39,386 nucleotides of DNA from Bacteroidota bacterium (lineage in GTDB: Bacteria > Bacteroidota > Ignavibacteria > Kapaibacteriales > NICIL-2), in the NCBI GenBank assembly GCA_019695345.1, contig JAIBAE010000037.1, positions 1 to 39,386 on the forward strand, given 5' to 3'. Below the pieces are notes generated by a model. It was not told where the DNA came from. It ran no database searches and saw nothing but the letters and a program-made list of their open reading frames with translations. A program made the position numbers and the translations under genes. Of the stretch, positions 17,504-26,656 are shown in pieces. Within the stretch, counting starts at the first letter, position 1, and the number at the start of each line of letters is the position of its first letter.

Positions 17504-17518
17504 CCTACCATTGGTAGG
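17504..17518. promoter_or_regulatory. Perfect 15-bp palindrome in queD / DUF4292 divergent region
   Basis: CCTACCA-T-TGGTAGG is a perfect palindrome 30 bases upstream of the queD start, in the 117-base space between two divergent genes. Its short single-base centre suits a DNA operator better than an RNA hairpin. No preQ1-type riboswitch fold is recognisable here. Confidence 0.3.
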
Positions 17519-17588
17519 ATAATCATTATGATGTCAGTTCGTCTCAATACAAAATTGCTATATTGCCTAAACTTTTACCACAACGTTT

Positions 17589-18416
17589 ATGATTACCAAG
17601 TTAACACTAAAACACGTTTTGATAGTTCCTTTGTTGTTGGGAAATTTACTTTTAGTGGATTGCTCATCGGCAAAAGCTCCGGAAACTACCACACCAACTA
17701 CTCCAAAAACTACAACTAAGGTGGATTCCATTGCGATACCTGAGCTAAAGGTTGTATCTATCCCTTTACCCCATAACCGTAAAGAATTACAATCTTTTAA
17801 AGCAGATTGTGATGTATCTGTTGACAACGACGGTACCTCATTACCTGGAACTTGCACTTTAGCAATATTGAGAACCGATTCTCTACTGATGAATATTGGC
17901 GGACCTTTTGGTGTAGTAGTTGGTAAGTTATCAGCAGCCCCTACCAATATGATTTACATGGATGCCTTACGCAGTGAGGTATTTGAAGGAAATCCACAGA
18001 ACCCGGAGATGCAATCTAAACTACCGTTCCCATTAAGTTATGAGGATATTGTTTTTTTAATGAGGGCAGAAGTACCTTTTGCAGGAGATGCTTATACATT
18101 AACAAAAGATGCAGATGGCAAACAGTTGTTTACATATTCTAAGAACGACCAGTACATAGATTTTGTACAACTTTCTGTTAAAGATTCCACAATATTAGCA
18201 TACCAACGGAAATCACGTAGTGGCGAATTGTTGTTCAATGTTAATTACAACGCATATTCCACAAAAAATGGTATTAAATATCCAGTATCTATTTCGTTAC
18301 ACTTCCCTATGCGCAAGCTACAAGCAAAATTTACAGTAACAGATATTGTTGTTAACACACTTGCCGAAAAATATTGGTTCTCAGTTCCAAAGAATATGAA
18401 ACGAACCAAACTTTAA
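17589..18416 (+). CDS. DUF4292 lipoprotein
   Basis: The 275-residue protein has a signal peptide ending LLLVDCSS, a lipobox at Cys25, then a Thr/Pro-rich linker and a domain resembling DUF4292. That family is found in Bacteroidota and its relatives and has an LolA/LolB-like lipoprotein-carrier fold. Visible segments include FKADCDVSVDNDG, MNIGGPFGVVVGKL and a late KYPVSISLHFP stretch. The function is not established. It lies 34 bases upstream of the LptD-like gene in the same direction, which fits a role at the outer membrane. Confidence 0.75.
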   Translation: MITKLTLKHVLIVPLLLGNLLLVDCSSAKAPETTTPTTPKTTTKVDSIAIPELKVVSIPLPHNRKELQSFKADCDVSVDNDGTSLPGTCTLAILRTDSLLMNIGGPFGVVVGKLSAAPTNMIYMDALRSEVFEGNPQNPEMQSKLPFPLSYEDIVFLMRAEVPFAGDAYTLTKDADGKQLFTYSKNDQYIDFVQLSVKDSTILAYQRKSRSGELLFNVNYNAYSTKNGIKYPVSISLHFPMRKLQAKFTVTDIVVNTLAEKYWFSVPKNMKRTKL

Positions 18417-18450
18417 TTAGTCATTTCAGCAAACTACAACAGCAGATTCA

Positions 18451-21225
18451 TTGAAGAATAGTCCCCATACATCTACTATACATCACGTAATTACATCGCT
18501 TTTGTTGATGTTATTTAGTGCTTTGTTTGTACATGCCCAAGCCCCAACTGTTATAAAAAAAGGTAGTCAGGGAAAACCATCTGAAACAAGCAAAACACCA
18601 TCAACAAGCGCTCCTACAGTATCTGATGATATACCACCAACTACGTCAAGTCCATCGCTGGTTATTAAAACGGATAGTTCAAAAACAGTACTTAATGATT
18701 CTACTGCAAAATCCTCCGGCGGAATAGATAGCGTCGTAACGTACAAAGCAAGAGACTCTGTTGTTTTTTATGCTAAGAAGAAGCACATGCATCTTAAAGG
18801 CGATGCAACCGCAAAGTATAAAACCCAAAAACTCGATGCAGAGGTTATCGATATCTACTTTGATAAGTCGTTAATGCAAGCTAATGCGGCAAAAGATAGT
18901 ACAGGAAGAACCAGAGGTTACCCAATGTTTAACGACAATGGGAAAGAATTTGTAGGCGAGACAATTAAATATAATTTCAAAAACAAAGCAGGAACAGTAA
19001 CCATGGGTGAAACCACCATGGAGAATGGCTTCTATTACGGTTCCAGAATTAAGCGGGCAGATGAAAACACCCTGTATGTAGAGAATGGCTGTTATACAAC
19101 TTGCGATCACCCACACCCACACTTCTACTTTTCATCACCACGTATGAAAGTAACTCCGGGTGACAGAATCTTCTTCGAGGATTTATATCTGTATGTTCAA
19201 GATATACCTGTACTGTACTTACCAATTGGTGCATTCTTTCCTAATCGCGGAGGCAGGCAATCAGGATTATTAATACCTGTTCCCAGTTCCGATGCCAACC
19301 GAGGCGTAGTATTCAGAGGTATTGGCTATTACTTTGCTTTAAGTGATTATCTGGATACTAAGATTACAGCAGATATTTACTCAAAGGGTGGAATTCAAAT
19401 AAATAACTTTTGGCAATACAAGTTGTTGTATAACTTCAATGGTTCACTCGATTTAAAATACGCTTATCTGCGTGATAACCCTGCATCCCCATTTAATACA
19501 CAGTATAGTGTTGGGATGTCGCATTACCAAGAGCTGACCCCTCAAACAAAACTATCAGCAAATCTTGCTTTTCAATCTAACGATTTTAACAGGTTAGCTG
19601 CTGCTACACTATCCGATAGGATTAAGCAAAACATTACTTCATTTGCAGCTCTTACCCATACATTTGATAATGGTATCACAACTACAATTGATTACAACCG
19701 TAATCAAGACGTAATCCTGAAAACGTACAATCAAACACCACGGTTTTCTATGTCGGTTCCAACATGGACGCCATTCAAATCTACATCCGGGTCCGGGGTG
19801 TTTGATAACTTAGCAATATCATACGGATTAAACGCTCCATACGTTGATTCTTACGATCAAACAATTACATCAAAAAGATATGTAGAGAATGATACAATTA
19901 AAACTCAAACAGACACAGCATTCACCAGTAATTACCGATTTTCCATTCAACATTCACCCTCTGTAACTATATCTCCTAAACTTGGTTTCTTCACCATACA
20001 ACCATCCATCTCGCTTGGATGGAATACCTATACCCGGCGTATAAATAGAACGTACGATGCAGTTTCGCAACAATCAAAGGACGAAGTTGAGTACGGAGTT
20101 TTTAACGAAGTACGCTATGGTTTTGGAGTATCAACGTCAACCACATTGTACGGCATAGCAAAACCACGAATTCTTGGTATTAATGCTATCCGCCACACAT
20201 TCCGTCCAACAGTTAATATGAACTACAGTCCCGACCAATCAGGGAATGATAATTATTGGCGAACATATACTTCCCCTAGTGATTCATTAGTTACAACAAA
20301 GGACACACTTCGCAAGGCAGCAGATACTGTTCAGTACTCACGGTTTGCATTAGATGGCGGTGGCATTTCTAATCGCTCAAAATCACTTAGTATGAACTTC
20401 GCACTAAGCAACTACTTCGATATGAAGGTTGCACAAGGTGATAGTGCAGATAAAAATGTTGAGTTGTTTGGTGTAGATATCAATAGTTCCTATAACTTTA
20501 TTGCTCCAAGTTTTAAGTTGAATCCAATTAACTTTTCCATTCGCACGCCATCGTTGGGTTTTATTAACTGGAGCGCAGGTGGTACGTTTAATCCCTACAA
20601 AGAAATACTTGCTCCATCAAAGCAATATGCAAAAGTTCTTACACCAACACAGATTGATGAATACCTCGGGTTTAGCGATGGATTGGTTCGCCTTACAAAC
20701 TTCAACATTTCCATGTCATTTTCATTTCAGGGTGGGTCTTCAACACCTGCAACTACTTCAGCAACAACAACAGATTCAACTAAAAAAGATTCAACCAACA
20801 ACGTTATTGGTTCGCGCTTTCAAAGGCGTATGGAATACACCGAAACAGATGCAGATTTATTTGGCGATAATTCTCCCGGTTACTCCAAACTCGCAATGCC
20901 TTGGGATGTAAGTGGCAATATTAACTATACATTTAATAAAGCATCTTCTTTCCTTGCGTCAACTTCATCATTAAACATGTCCGGAAGAGTACATGTGCGT
21001 TTAACAAACACATGGGATGTTAGCACAGGTTTCAATTACGATTTTGTGAATAATGTATTCGGAGCAAATACTGTAAACATCACAAAACAAATTCACTGTT
21101 GGGCATTAAGTTTTACATGGACTCCATCGGGACCGTATGCCGGCTACTACTTACGCTTCGGAGCATCCGCATCATTGCTTCATGACTTACAATTAGAAAA
21201 ACGAAGCTCCCCAATTTTCCGCTAA
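18451..21225 (+). CDS. lptD: LptD-like outer-membrane LPS assembly protein
   Basis: The 924-residue protein has a signal peptide (cleavage after VHAQA) and a low-complexity Ser/Thr linker. An OstA-like beta-jellyroll region at about residues 95-240 contains VVFYAKKKHMHLKGDATAKY and FEDLYLYVQDIPVLYLPIGA. A long C-terminal region of alternating polar and aromatic strands is typical of a beta-barrel. This fits LptD, which inserts lipopolysaccharide into the outer leaflet. The only usable start in the frame is TTG at 18451, since an in-frame stop lies at 18418. It is convergent with lptB, whose product drives the same transport system. Confidence 0.8.
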   Translation: MKNSPHTSTIHHVITSLLLMLFSALFVHAQAPTVIKKGSQGKPSETSKTPSTSAPTVSDDIPPTTSSPSLVIKTDSSKTVLNDSTAKSSGGIDSVVTYKARDSVVFYAKKKHMHLKGDATAKYKTQKLDAEVIDIYFDKSLMQANAAKDSTGRTRGYPMFNDNGKEFVGETIKYNFKNKAGTVTMGETTMENGFYYGSRIKRADENTLYVENGCYTTCDHPHPHFYFSSPRMKVTPGDRIFFEDLYLYVQDIPVLYLPIGAFFPNRGGRQSGLLIPVPSSDANRGVVFRGIGYYFALSDYLDTKITADIYSKGGIQINNFWQYKLLYNFNGSLDLKYAYLRDNPASPFNTQYSVGMSHYQELTPQTKLSANLAFQSNDFNRLAAATLSDRIKQNITSFAALTHTFDNGITTTIDYNRNQDVILKTYNQTPRFSMSVPTWTPFKSTSGSGVFDNLAISYGLNAPYVDSYDQTITSKRYVENDTIKTQTDTAFTSNYRFSIQHSPSVTISPKLGFFTIQPSISLGWNTYTRRINRTYDAVSQQSKDEVEYGVFNEVRYGFGVSTSTTLYGIAKPRILGINAIRHTFRPTVNMNYSPDQSGNDNYWRTYTSPSDSLVTTKDTLRKAADTVQYSRFALDGGGISNRSKSLSMNFALSNYFDMKVAQGDSADKNVELFGVDINSSYNFIAPSFKLNPINFSIRTPSLGFINWSAGGTFNPYKEILAPSKQYAKVLTPTQIDEYLGFSDGLVRLTNFNISMSFSFQGGSSTPATTSATTTDSTKKDSTNNVIGSRFQRRMEYTETDADLFGDNSPGYSKLAMPWDVSGNINYTFNKASSFLASTSSLNMSGRVHVRLTNTWDVSTGFNYDFVNNVFGANTVNITKQIHCWALSFTWTPSGPYAGYYLRFGASASLLHDLQLEKRSSPIFR

Positions 21226-21229
21226 TTTT

Positions 21230-21407
21230 TTGCTATCGCATGACGGCACCGAACAACTACACAAAACGCCCTTACTATGCCGGAGAGAACCACATTAAAA
21301 CAAAGTTACCATCTTCACTTGTTGAATAATTTATTCTAAAATTTCACAAGCGATGCTGCAACGCTCTGCCCCGCCCGTGTGACGGCGCAGTTGGGTTGCT
21401 TCGGCAG
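21230..21407. repeat. Chimeric intergenic repeat: type-1 left half, type-2 right half
   Basis: The left end is TTGCTATCGCA (21230-21240) plus TGACGGCACCGAAC, with box 2 GCCGGAGAGAACC starting 49 bases later; this is the type-1 pattern. The right 58 bases (21350-21407) instead match 27883-27940 with 51 of 58 identical positions, including CCCGCCCGTGTGACGGCGC and GGGTTGCTTCGGCAG. The left end lies four bases after the lptD stop codon. The element fills the space between the convergent lptD and lptB genes. Confidence 0.7.
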
Positions 21408-21421
21408 TAGTGGGATACAAA

Positions 21422-22168
21422 TTATTCTTTTGAATCGTAGCGTTCTAAACTGAAATTATGCCCTAAGTACAATCTGCGTACTTCTTCATTTGAGGCAATT
21501 TCTTCGGCTGAACCTGAGCAGAAAACGTTACCGTCTATCAGGATATAAGCGCGGTCGGTGATGCTTAATGTTTCGTGTACATTGTGGTCGGTAATCAACA
21601 CACCTATGCCCCTATCTTTCAATGCACGAACAATGTTCATGATGTCTTCAACAGCAATGGGGTCAACACCTGCAAACGGTTCATCTAACAATACAAACTT
21701 TGGCTCGGAAGCTAGAGCACGCGCTATCTCTGTGCGTCTTCGTTCTCCTCCCGATAACATATATCCTTTACTTTTACGGATGTGTTGAATATTGAAGTCA
21801 CTAAGGAGTTCTTCGAGTTTTTCTTTGCGTTGTTTACGGTTGAGTTTTTGTAGCTCCAATATGGCCATGATATTGTCTTCTACACTTAACTTTCGGAAAA
21901 CAGATGGCTCTTGCGGTAAATAACTGATACCCATTTTAGCACGTTTGTACATGGCTTTAGAGGTAACCTCTTTGCCATCCATAAATACAGCGCCTTTGGT
22001 TGGCTTAACCATTCCTACAATCATGTAAAAGGAAGTTGTTTTTCCGGCGCCATTGGGTCCGAGCAACCCCACACACTCACCTTGTTTAATAAAGTACGAG
22101 GCGTCTTTTACAACTGCTCTCTTTTTATATACTTTCCGTATGTTCTTTGCTTCGAGTGTGCTGGACAT
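21422..22168 (-). CDS. lptB: LPS export ABC transporter ATP-binding protein LptB
   Basis: The 248-residue ATPase powers lipopolysaccharide transport from the inner membrane. It has Walker [10 protein letters not shown] (about residues 36-44), a Q-loop within [12 protein letters not shown] typical of LptB, the ABC signature LSGGERRR, Walker [14 protein letters not shown] and the switch histidine in LITDHNV. The membrane partners LptF/G are not in the window. It is 15 bases downstream of the HtrA gene and convergent with lptD. Confidence 0.95.
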   Translation of the reverse strand: MSSTLEAKNIRKVYKKRAVVKDASYFIKQGECVGLLGPNGAGKTTSFYMIVGMVKPTKGAVFMDGKEVTSKAMYKRAKMGISYLPQEPSVFRKLSVEDNIMAILELQKLNRKQRKEKLEELLSDFNIQHIRKSKGYMLSGGERRRTEIARALASEPKFVLLDEPFAGVDPIAVEDIMNIVRALKDRGIGVLITDHNVHETLSITDRAYILIDGNVFCSGSAEEIASNEEVRRLYLGHNFSLERYDSKE

Positions 22169-22183
22169 AATCTGTATTTATTA

Positions 22184-23389
22184 TTAACGACGTTTTTCTA
22201 AAGTAAGACTTTTTGTGAGAACATCATTATCACGTTCAACTTTTATGGTAACAGTCTGGCCTACAACAGCATCGTACATGGCAACTTGAAAATCATCATC
22301 GTTATTAATTTTCTTTCCATCAATCTCAACAATTATATCACCGGGTTCAATACCTGCCTTGTCGGCTGGCGATTTAAACTCTACCTGATATACTATTACT
22401 CCTTCAGATTTCTTAGAACGATAGTAGCGCTGTTTTTGTTCATCTAAAAGGTCAATCACCATACCATGATGTACCGCACGGTCGAACTTTTCGCCACCTT
22501 TTAATTTAGAAACAACTGTCTTTACCCTATTAATAGGAATAGCATACCCAATACCAATACTACCAGCACCGCGACCATTTGTAGCTGTTGAGAAAATTAC
22601 CGTGTTTATTCCAATTACCTCACCATTAGCATTAATAAGTGGGCCACCTGAATTACCGGAGCTAATAGCTGCATCCGTTTGAATCATATTCTTGTACACA
22701 CGCACAGCATTCTGACCATACTCAGCTTGTTCCGAAAAACTAACACCAAGATTTGAAACTATGCCTGCTGTAACAGTTGGTCTGGCATTTTTATCAAACA
22801 AACCAAAGGGATTTCCAAAGGCAATAGCCCACTCGCCCACCATTACATCATCCGAATTGCCAAGTTTAACATAAGGAAGATTCTTTGCATCAATTTTTAA
22901 CAATGCTACATCTGTTGTTGGGTCTGTTCCGATTATTTGAGCGTCGTACTTTTCGCCACTTGTCATGGTGACTACAACTTTAGATGCACGACCTGCTACG
23001 TGGTCGTTAGTAAGTATATACCCATCCGATGAAATAATAAATCCTGAGCCTAATGAATGTACTTTTTGTTTTTGTTTACCATAATACTGACGCCCAAAAA
23101 ACTGTTGGAAGAAAGGATCGTTATCGAACATAGAAAATCCCGGAAACCCAACGTTATATTCACGTACTTCAGTAACATTAATCCCAACAATGGCCGGAGA
23201 ACAATCTTTAGCAGTTTTGGTAATTGCATTTTGTCTGGAACCATTTATGGTAGCGTTATTGTCTGCAACGGCAACAACATTATGAGATTCCTGATAAATC
23301 GGTGACTCACCTTCTTTATTTTTAGATGAACATCCAACTGTGGCCGAAAGTAATACCAACCAACCGAGTAATAACTTCTTCATACGCAT
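22184..23389 (-). CDS. HtrA/DegP-type periplasmic serine protease, lipoprotein
   Basis: With the start at the ATG at 23389 (MRMKKLLLGW) the product has about 401 residues. The leader ends in SATVGCSS, a lipobox, so this is probably a membrane-anchored form rather than a soluble DegP. The catalytic triad is visible as LTNDHVAGRA (His), DPTTDVALLKI (Asp) and SSGNSGGPL (Ser). One PDZ domain occupies the C-terminal 90 residues (SPADKAGIEPGDIIVEIDG). A longer start at 23428 would hide the leader. The role is envelope protein quality control. It lies upstream of lptB with a 15-base gap. Confidence 0.92.
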   Translation of the reverse strand: MRMKKLLLGWLVLLSATVGCSSKNKEGESPIYQESHNVVAVADNNATINGSRQNAITKTAKDCSPAIVGINVTEVREYNVGFPGFSMFDNDPFFQQFFGRQYYGKQKQKVHSLGSGFIISSDGYILTNDHVAGRASKVVVTMTSGEKYDAQIIGTDPTTDVALLKIDAKNLPYVKLGNSDDVMVGEWAIAFGNPFGLFDKNARPTVTAGIVSNLGVSFSEQAEYGQNAVRVYKNMIQTDAAISSGNSGGPLINANGEVIGINTVIFSTATNGRGAGSIGIGYAIPINRVKTVVSKLKGGEKFDRAVHHGMVIDLLDEQKQRYYRSKKSEGVIVYQVEFKSPADKAGIEPGDIIVEIDGKKINNDDDFQVAMYDAVVGQTVTIKVERDNDVLTKSLTLEKRR

Positions 23390-23469
23390 TGTATTTAGTT
23401 GATTATTTCTACAAACTTTGTGGTTCATATACGGTGAGTTATATTCTTTATTGTCCGTTAAATGTTAAG

Positions 23470-24600
23470 TTATTTAAAATGTTCACGAATCCAGATAGCT
23501 ACTGTTTTAGTAATCTCCGGAGTCATCCAATGAACACCTTCAAACGGAATATATTTTGTTTTAATGCCTGCTTTCGCAAACAACGATTCAATTAATTCTG
23601 AAGTCTGAAACGGAACTGTTGGATCATCTTTGCCATGCACATGCAGGAACTCCAGTCCGTAGCGTTTTACTTGTTCTAATCGTTCGGCAATACCGCCAAA
23701 CTCATAATAACTGGCACACATAATAACTACTGTTTTGAAGCGTTCCGGATGACGTGATGCAAGTACCGATGCGTAAAACCCGCCCTGAGAAAATCCCACA
23801 AGAATCGGAAGTTCATTATATAACGGTAATTCCGCTAAAGCAGAATCTAACACCGTGAGATACCACTTTGCAGAGTAGTTAACAATGTGCTTCTTTGCTT
23901 GTTCAGGTAAACCCAAGTCTTCCCCAGCTGCCGAATAAATTATCTGCCCCTGCTGTAACGATTCAAGTTGCTTAACATAGGTGCCTTCCGGGCAGACAAA
24001 AATCACATCCTCCATCTGGAGTTCTTTTGCCCAATTTAACATTACGCTTGGGTCCTGACCGTTTCCGTGCAACAACAATACTAAATGATATTTCTTGGAC
24101 TTATCATAATCCTTTGGGTAAAGAAGTTGATACCTTCCAAATCTTATCTGTTCTGCATAGTGATATGGGAAAGGAGTATTATCCATATTAACGGTAATCA
24201 ATTCTAAAATTCTCTTGAATTCCTGCGTAGTACGTAAAGGTACAAAATCTGTATCCTGAGCAACTGCTCTATAATTTTTATATCCTGCCTGTGTACATTT
24301 ATATAACGTCTCTAAAGCTCTATCGGGAAACACTAGGCGCATTTGGCAACGTGCAAGGTTAATATATGCAGTTGTATCTCTGGGGTTGGATACAATCCAA
24401 TGTTCGTATTCAGTTTTAGCAAGTTGATAATCGCCCTTTCTAAAAGCAGCATCTGCTAACTGACGGGATGTTCGAGGTTCAAATTTTGTGTGGTTATTAG
24501 AAGTTTGGGGTGTTTGCTGTGCAATAGCAGGATTCGATAACAATAGCAGCACAACACCAATAAAGAGTGCCCGGAACAGGAGTCGAACCTGCACGTTCAT
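23470..24600 (-). CDS. TPR plus alpha/beta-hydrolase (predicted esterase), secreted
   Basis: The protein combines TPR-like repeats (SRQLADAAFRKGDYQLAKTEYEHWI, then DTTAYINLARCQMRL) with a carboxylesterase/phospholipase-type hydrolase. The nucleophile is in LVGFSQGGF, the acid in VHGKDDPTVPF and the histidine in FEGVHWMTPE. I place the start at the ATG at 24600, giving 376 residues with a clear signal peptide (hydrophobic LFIGVVLLLLS, cleavage after PAIA). That start lies inside the tRNA-Leu gene; no ATG downstream of the tRNA leaves a signal peptide. The frame is open to 24666, but the extra residues (MAELADAL...) are a translation of tRNA sequence. The substrate is unknown. Confidence 0.8.
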   Translation of the reverse strand: MNVQVRLLFRALFIGVVLLLLSNPAIAQQTPQTSNNHTKFEPRTSRQLADAAFRKGDYQLAKTEYEHWIVSNPRDTTAYINLARCQMRLVFPDRALETLYKCTQAGYKNYRAVAQDTDFVPLRTTQEFKRILELITVNMDNTPFPYHYAEQIRFGRYQLLYPKDYDKSKKYHLVLLLHGNGQDPSVMLNWAKELQMEDVIFVCPEGTYVKQLESLQQGQIIYSAAGEDLGLPEQAKKHIVNYSAKWYLTVLDSALAELPLYNELPILVGFSQGGFYASVLASRHPERFKTVVIMCASYYEFGGIAERLEQVKRYGLEFLHVHGKDDPTVPFQTSELIESLFAKAGIKTKYIPFEGVHWMTPEITKTVAIWIREHFK

Positions 24601-24651
24601 TCGAACACTACACCCTGAATATAGCGCGTCTGCCAATTCCGCCATCCGGGC
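24568..24651 (-). tRNA. tRNA-Leu (anticodon CAG)
   Basis: The minus strand folds as a class II tRNA. The acceptor stem GCCCGGA/TCCGGGC is perfect, the D-arm has GCG/CGC, and the anticodon stem is CTATA/TGTAG with loop TTCAGGG (anticodon CAG at 24615-24617). A long variable arm has a GTTC/GAAC stem, and the T-arm loop is TTCGACT. The discriminator is A at 24568 and no CCA is encoded. The 3' end overlaps the start of the esterase gene. Confidence 0.96.
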
Positions 24652-24685
24652 TATGAACATTTCCATACATCCGTGAGTTGTGCTG

Positions 24686-24693
24686 CAAATATA
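24686..24693 (-). promoter_or_regulatory. Candidate -7 element between tRNA-Ser and tRNA-Leu
   Basis: TATATTTG followed by CAGC occurs 35 bases before tRNA-Leu, identical over twelve bases to the -7 region before tRNA-Ser. No TTG is found 19 bases upstream, since that place is within tRNA-Ser. It may be a weak internal promoter for tRNA-Leu. Confidence 0.4.
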
Positions 24694-24700
24694 GCCAGAG

Positions 24701-24788
<88 letters not shown>

Positions 24789-24810
24789 TATGGCTACCTT
24801 ATGGGGGCTG

Positions 24811-24840
24811 CAAATATAAGGTCTGCCTTTGGCAGTACAA
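24811..24840 (-). promoter_or_regulatory. Promoter of tRNA-Ser, TTG-N19-TATATTTG
   Basis: On the minus strand TTG (24838-24840), exactly 19 bases, and TATATTTG (24811-24818) give a full match to the Bacteroidota primary-sigma consensus. The -7 box ends 24 bases before the mature tRNA-Ser 5' end. This is the best promoter match in the window and supports the taxonomic inference. Confidence 0.65.
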
Positions 24841-24943
24841 GAGGAAAAAATCTACGGCATATCAGAATACGTAGAAGTACGGCGGTAACTACATGCTTTG
24901 TAGGAACTTATGTTTGCAAAAATTTTCAAAACAGGTAAATTTT

Positions 24944-25117
24944 CCGCTAACGCATTACGGCACCAAGCCTTAGCAAAAGGTAGTACTCAAATTTTGCCGG
25001 AATGAACCTCATCCCAAAACCGATACGTTTCCCATGACGCAATGAGAACCTACAAGTTGCAATCCCGCAATGCAGCATACTTTGTTAGTTGAGGTTGGGT
25101 GCGGTCACGCGGAAGCA
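24944..25117. repeat. Intergenic inverted-repeat element, full copy (174 bp)
   Basis: The left end is CCGCTAACGCA (24944-24954) plus TTACGGCACCAAGC. Box 2, GCCGGAATGAACCTC, begins 52 bases later, and the right end is TTGGGTGCGGTCACGCGG then AAGCA (25095-25117). The right end is four bases from the MATE stop codon (25122). The 120 bases between the tRNA promoter and this element (24841-24943) hold nothing I can identify. Confidence 0.7.
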
Positions 25118-25121
25118 GAAA

Positions 25122-26543
25122 TTATACTTTTGCCTGCATCCACTTTTTACTATACACACTAACCAAAGCAATGATGGAAAACAGCCCATATCCACCGGCA
25201 CTGCCAATCCAAATTCCAACCTGATTCCAGTGAACAACGTTACACAAAATGTAAATTAACGGAAGCTGTAACAGAAGAATTGAGCCGGCAACAATTGCCA
25301 AGCTAAAATACGCAGAGCCGGCACCGCTAATCACCCGCGCGGAGACAATACCAACTGCAAATGCTAAATAGGCAAATACAGAAACGTGAAAATACTTTTG
25401 TGTTTCCTCGATTACTATTGGGTTATTACTATACATGGCTGTAAAATGCGATCCAAAGAAGAAAATTAACGTACCCAAAACCGCAATTACTCCCAACAGA
25501 ATTTTGATTCCAGCTTTATGATAACCAAATACACGTTCAAACTTTTTAGCTCCTATGTTTTGTCCGGTAGCAATCTCAACAGCAACGCCAACTGCAAACA
25601 CAAACATAAATACGATAAAATCAACGTTCATACCAAGAGTGTATGCAGCCATGATGTTTTCACCAAACTGAGCTACCATTTTAAAAATGGCTATACGTGT
25701 TATACTAACAGAGAACATTTGGATAGATGATGGAATTCCCAACAATAATACACTCCAAATAATTGCTCTATCAAAACGGAATCCCTTTAGTTGAAGTTGA
25801 ATTCCGGCTTTTCCGTTAATAATACTATATATGTTGATAGCACAACCTATTAATTGTGCCGATGCCGTTGCCAGTCCGGCACCGTACATTCCCATGTTGA
25901 ACACAAAAATGAAGATAGGAGCAAGTATAGCATTGATAACGGTAGTCAGTACCAAAATGATAGTAGGATACACCGGATTACCAGTTGAGCGCACAATGGC
26001 GTTTATCTGGAACGACAAAAGGTTTCCCGAAAAACCAAACAAAATAGCAGAGAGATACGCTTGTGCTAATGCCGATACATTTGGACTGGCCCCAAACTTA
26101 GCCAGCACAAACGGTAACATCAACTGAAGTACAACAGTTAACAATACTGTTGTAACCAACATAAAAATGATGGCTTGTGTTGCGGTATAATTAGCTTTTT
26201 CTCTGTTCCCTTCTCCAATTCTACGAGCTACAATAATACCTGTCCCCATACTAAAACCGGAACCAAGTGTAAACACCAAGAAGTTCATTTGGTCGCCTAA
26301 ACCTATTGCCGCAATAGCATCTGTTCCAAGCCGACTAATAAACCAGCGGTCTATTAAGCTATATGCCATATTTATCAGAAAACTCAAGGTCAATGGTATT
26401 GAGAATTTCACTAATGTGGATATATAACTACCGTTTAGTAAGTCCACATGACCTGCCGCCCGCTTTTGTGCTTGGGGCGGTGGTGTTTGTTCTGGTTCTG
26501 GTTCGAGTTGTGTATGTTGGGAAGATATATTTTCGGTGCTCAT
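25122..26543 (-). CDS. MATE family efflux transporter
   Basis: This 473-residue membrane protein has twelve predicted helices and the MATE fold. The first half includes FSIPLTLSFLINMAYSLIDRWFI and GLGDQMNFLVFTLGSGFSMG; the second half includes AYTLGMNVDFIVFMFVFAVGVAVEIATGQNIGA. The N-terminal 30 residues are a Gln/Pro/Glu-rich cytoplasmic tail. MATE proteins export cationic drugs or metabolites using Na+ or H+ gradients; the substrate cannot be told from sequence. It is divergent from the glycosyltransferase gene. Confidence 0.93.
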   Translation of the reverse strand: MSTENISSQHTQLEPEPEQTPPPQAQKRAAGHVDLLNGSYISTLVKFSIPLTLSFLINMAYSLIDRWFISRLGTDAIAAIGLGDQMNFLVFTLGSGFSMGTGIIVARRIGEGNREKANYTATQAIIFMLVTTVLLTVVLQLMLPFVLAKFGASPNVSALAQAYLSAILFGFSGNLLSFQINAIVRSTGNPVYPTIILVLTTVINAILAPIFIFVFNMGMYGAGLATASAQLIGCAINIYSIINGKAGIQLQLKGFRFDRAIIWSVLLLGIPSSIQMFSVSITRIAIFKMVAQFGENIMAAYTLGMNVDFIVFMFVFAVGVAVEIATGQNIGAKKFERVFGYHKAGIKILLGVIAVLGTLIFFFGSHFTAMYSNNPIVIEETQKYFHVSVFAYLAFAVGIVSARVISGAGSAYFSLAIVAGSILLLQLPLIYILCNVVHWNQVGIWIGSAGGYGLFSIIALVSVYSKKWMQAKV

Positions 26544-26612
26544 GCTAGCTCTTTATGGTTTAGTTACGCAAGTTACAAATTACAAGGAACTCTTTTGATG
26601 AATTGAACTTCA

Positions 26613-26643
26613 TTTGCGGAAGTGCTTTGTTGTTGTAGTTTCG
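26613..26643 (+). promoter_or_regulatory. Candidate promoter of the glycosyltransferase gene
   Basis: TTTG (26613-26616), exactly 19 bases, and TAGTTTCG (26636-26643) match the TTG-N19-TAnnTTTG pattern with one mismatch. This is the same variant as in front of the oxidase operon. Transcription would start close to the ATG at 26657, leaving a leader of only a few to about 12 bases. Confidence 0.45.
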
Positions 26644-26656
26644 CGTTCTCAATAAC

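Noticed and set aside
24601-24666. N-terminal extension of the esterase (MEMFIARMAELADALYSGC...)
   Set aside because: MAELADAL-type peptides are a translation of tRNA-Leu; the tRNA fold at 24568-24651 is complete, so this part is not protein-coding.
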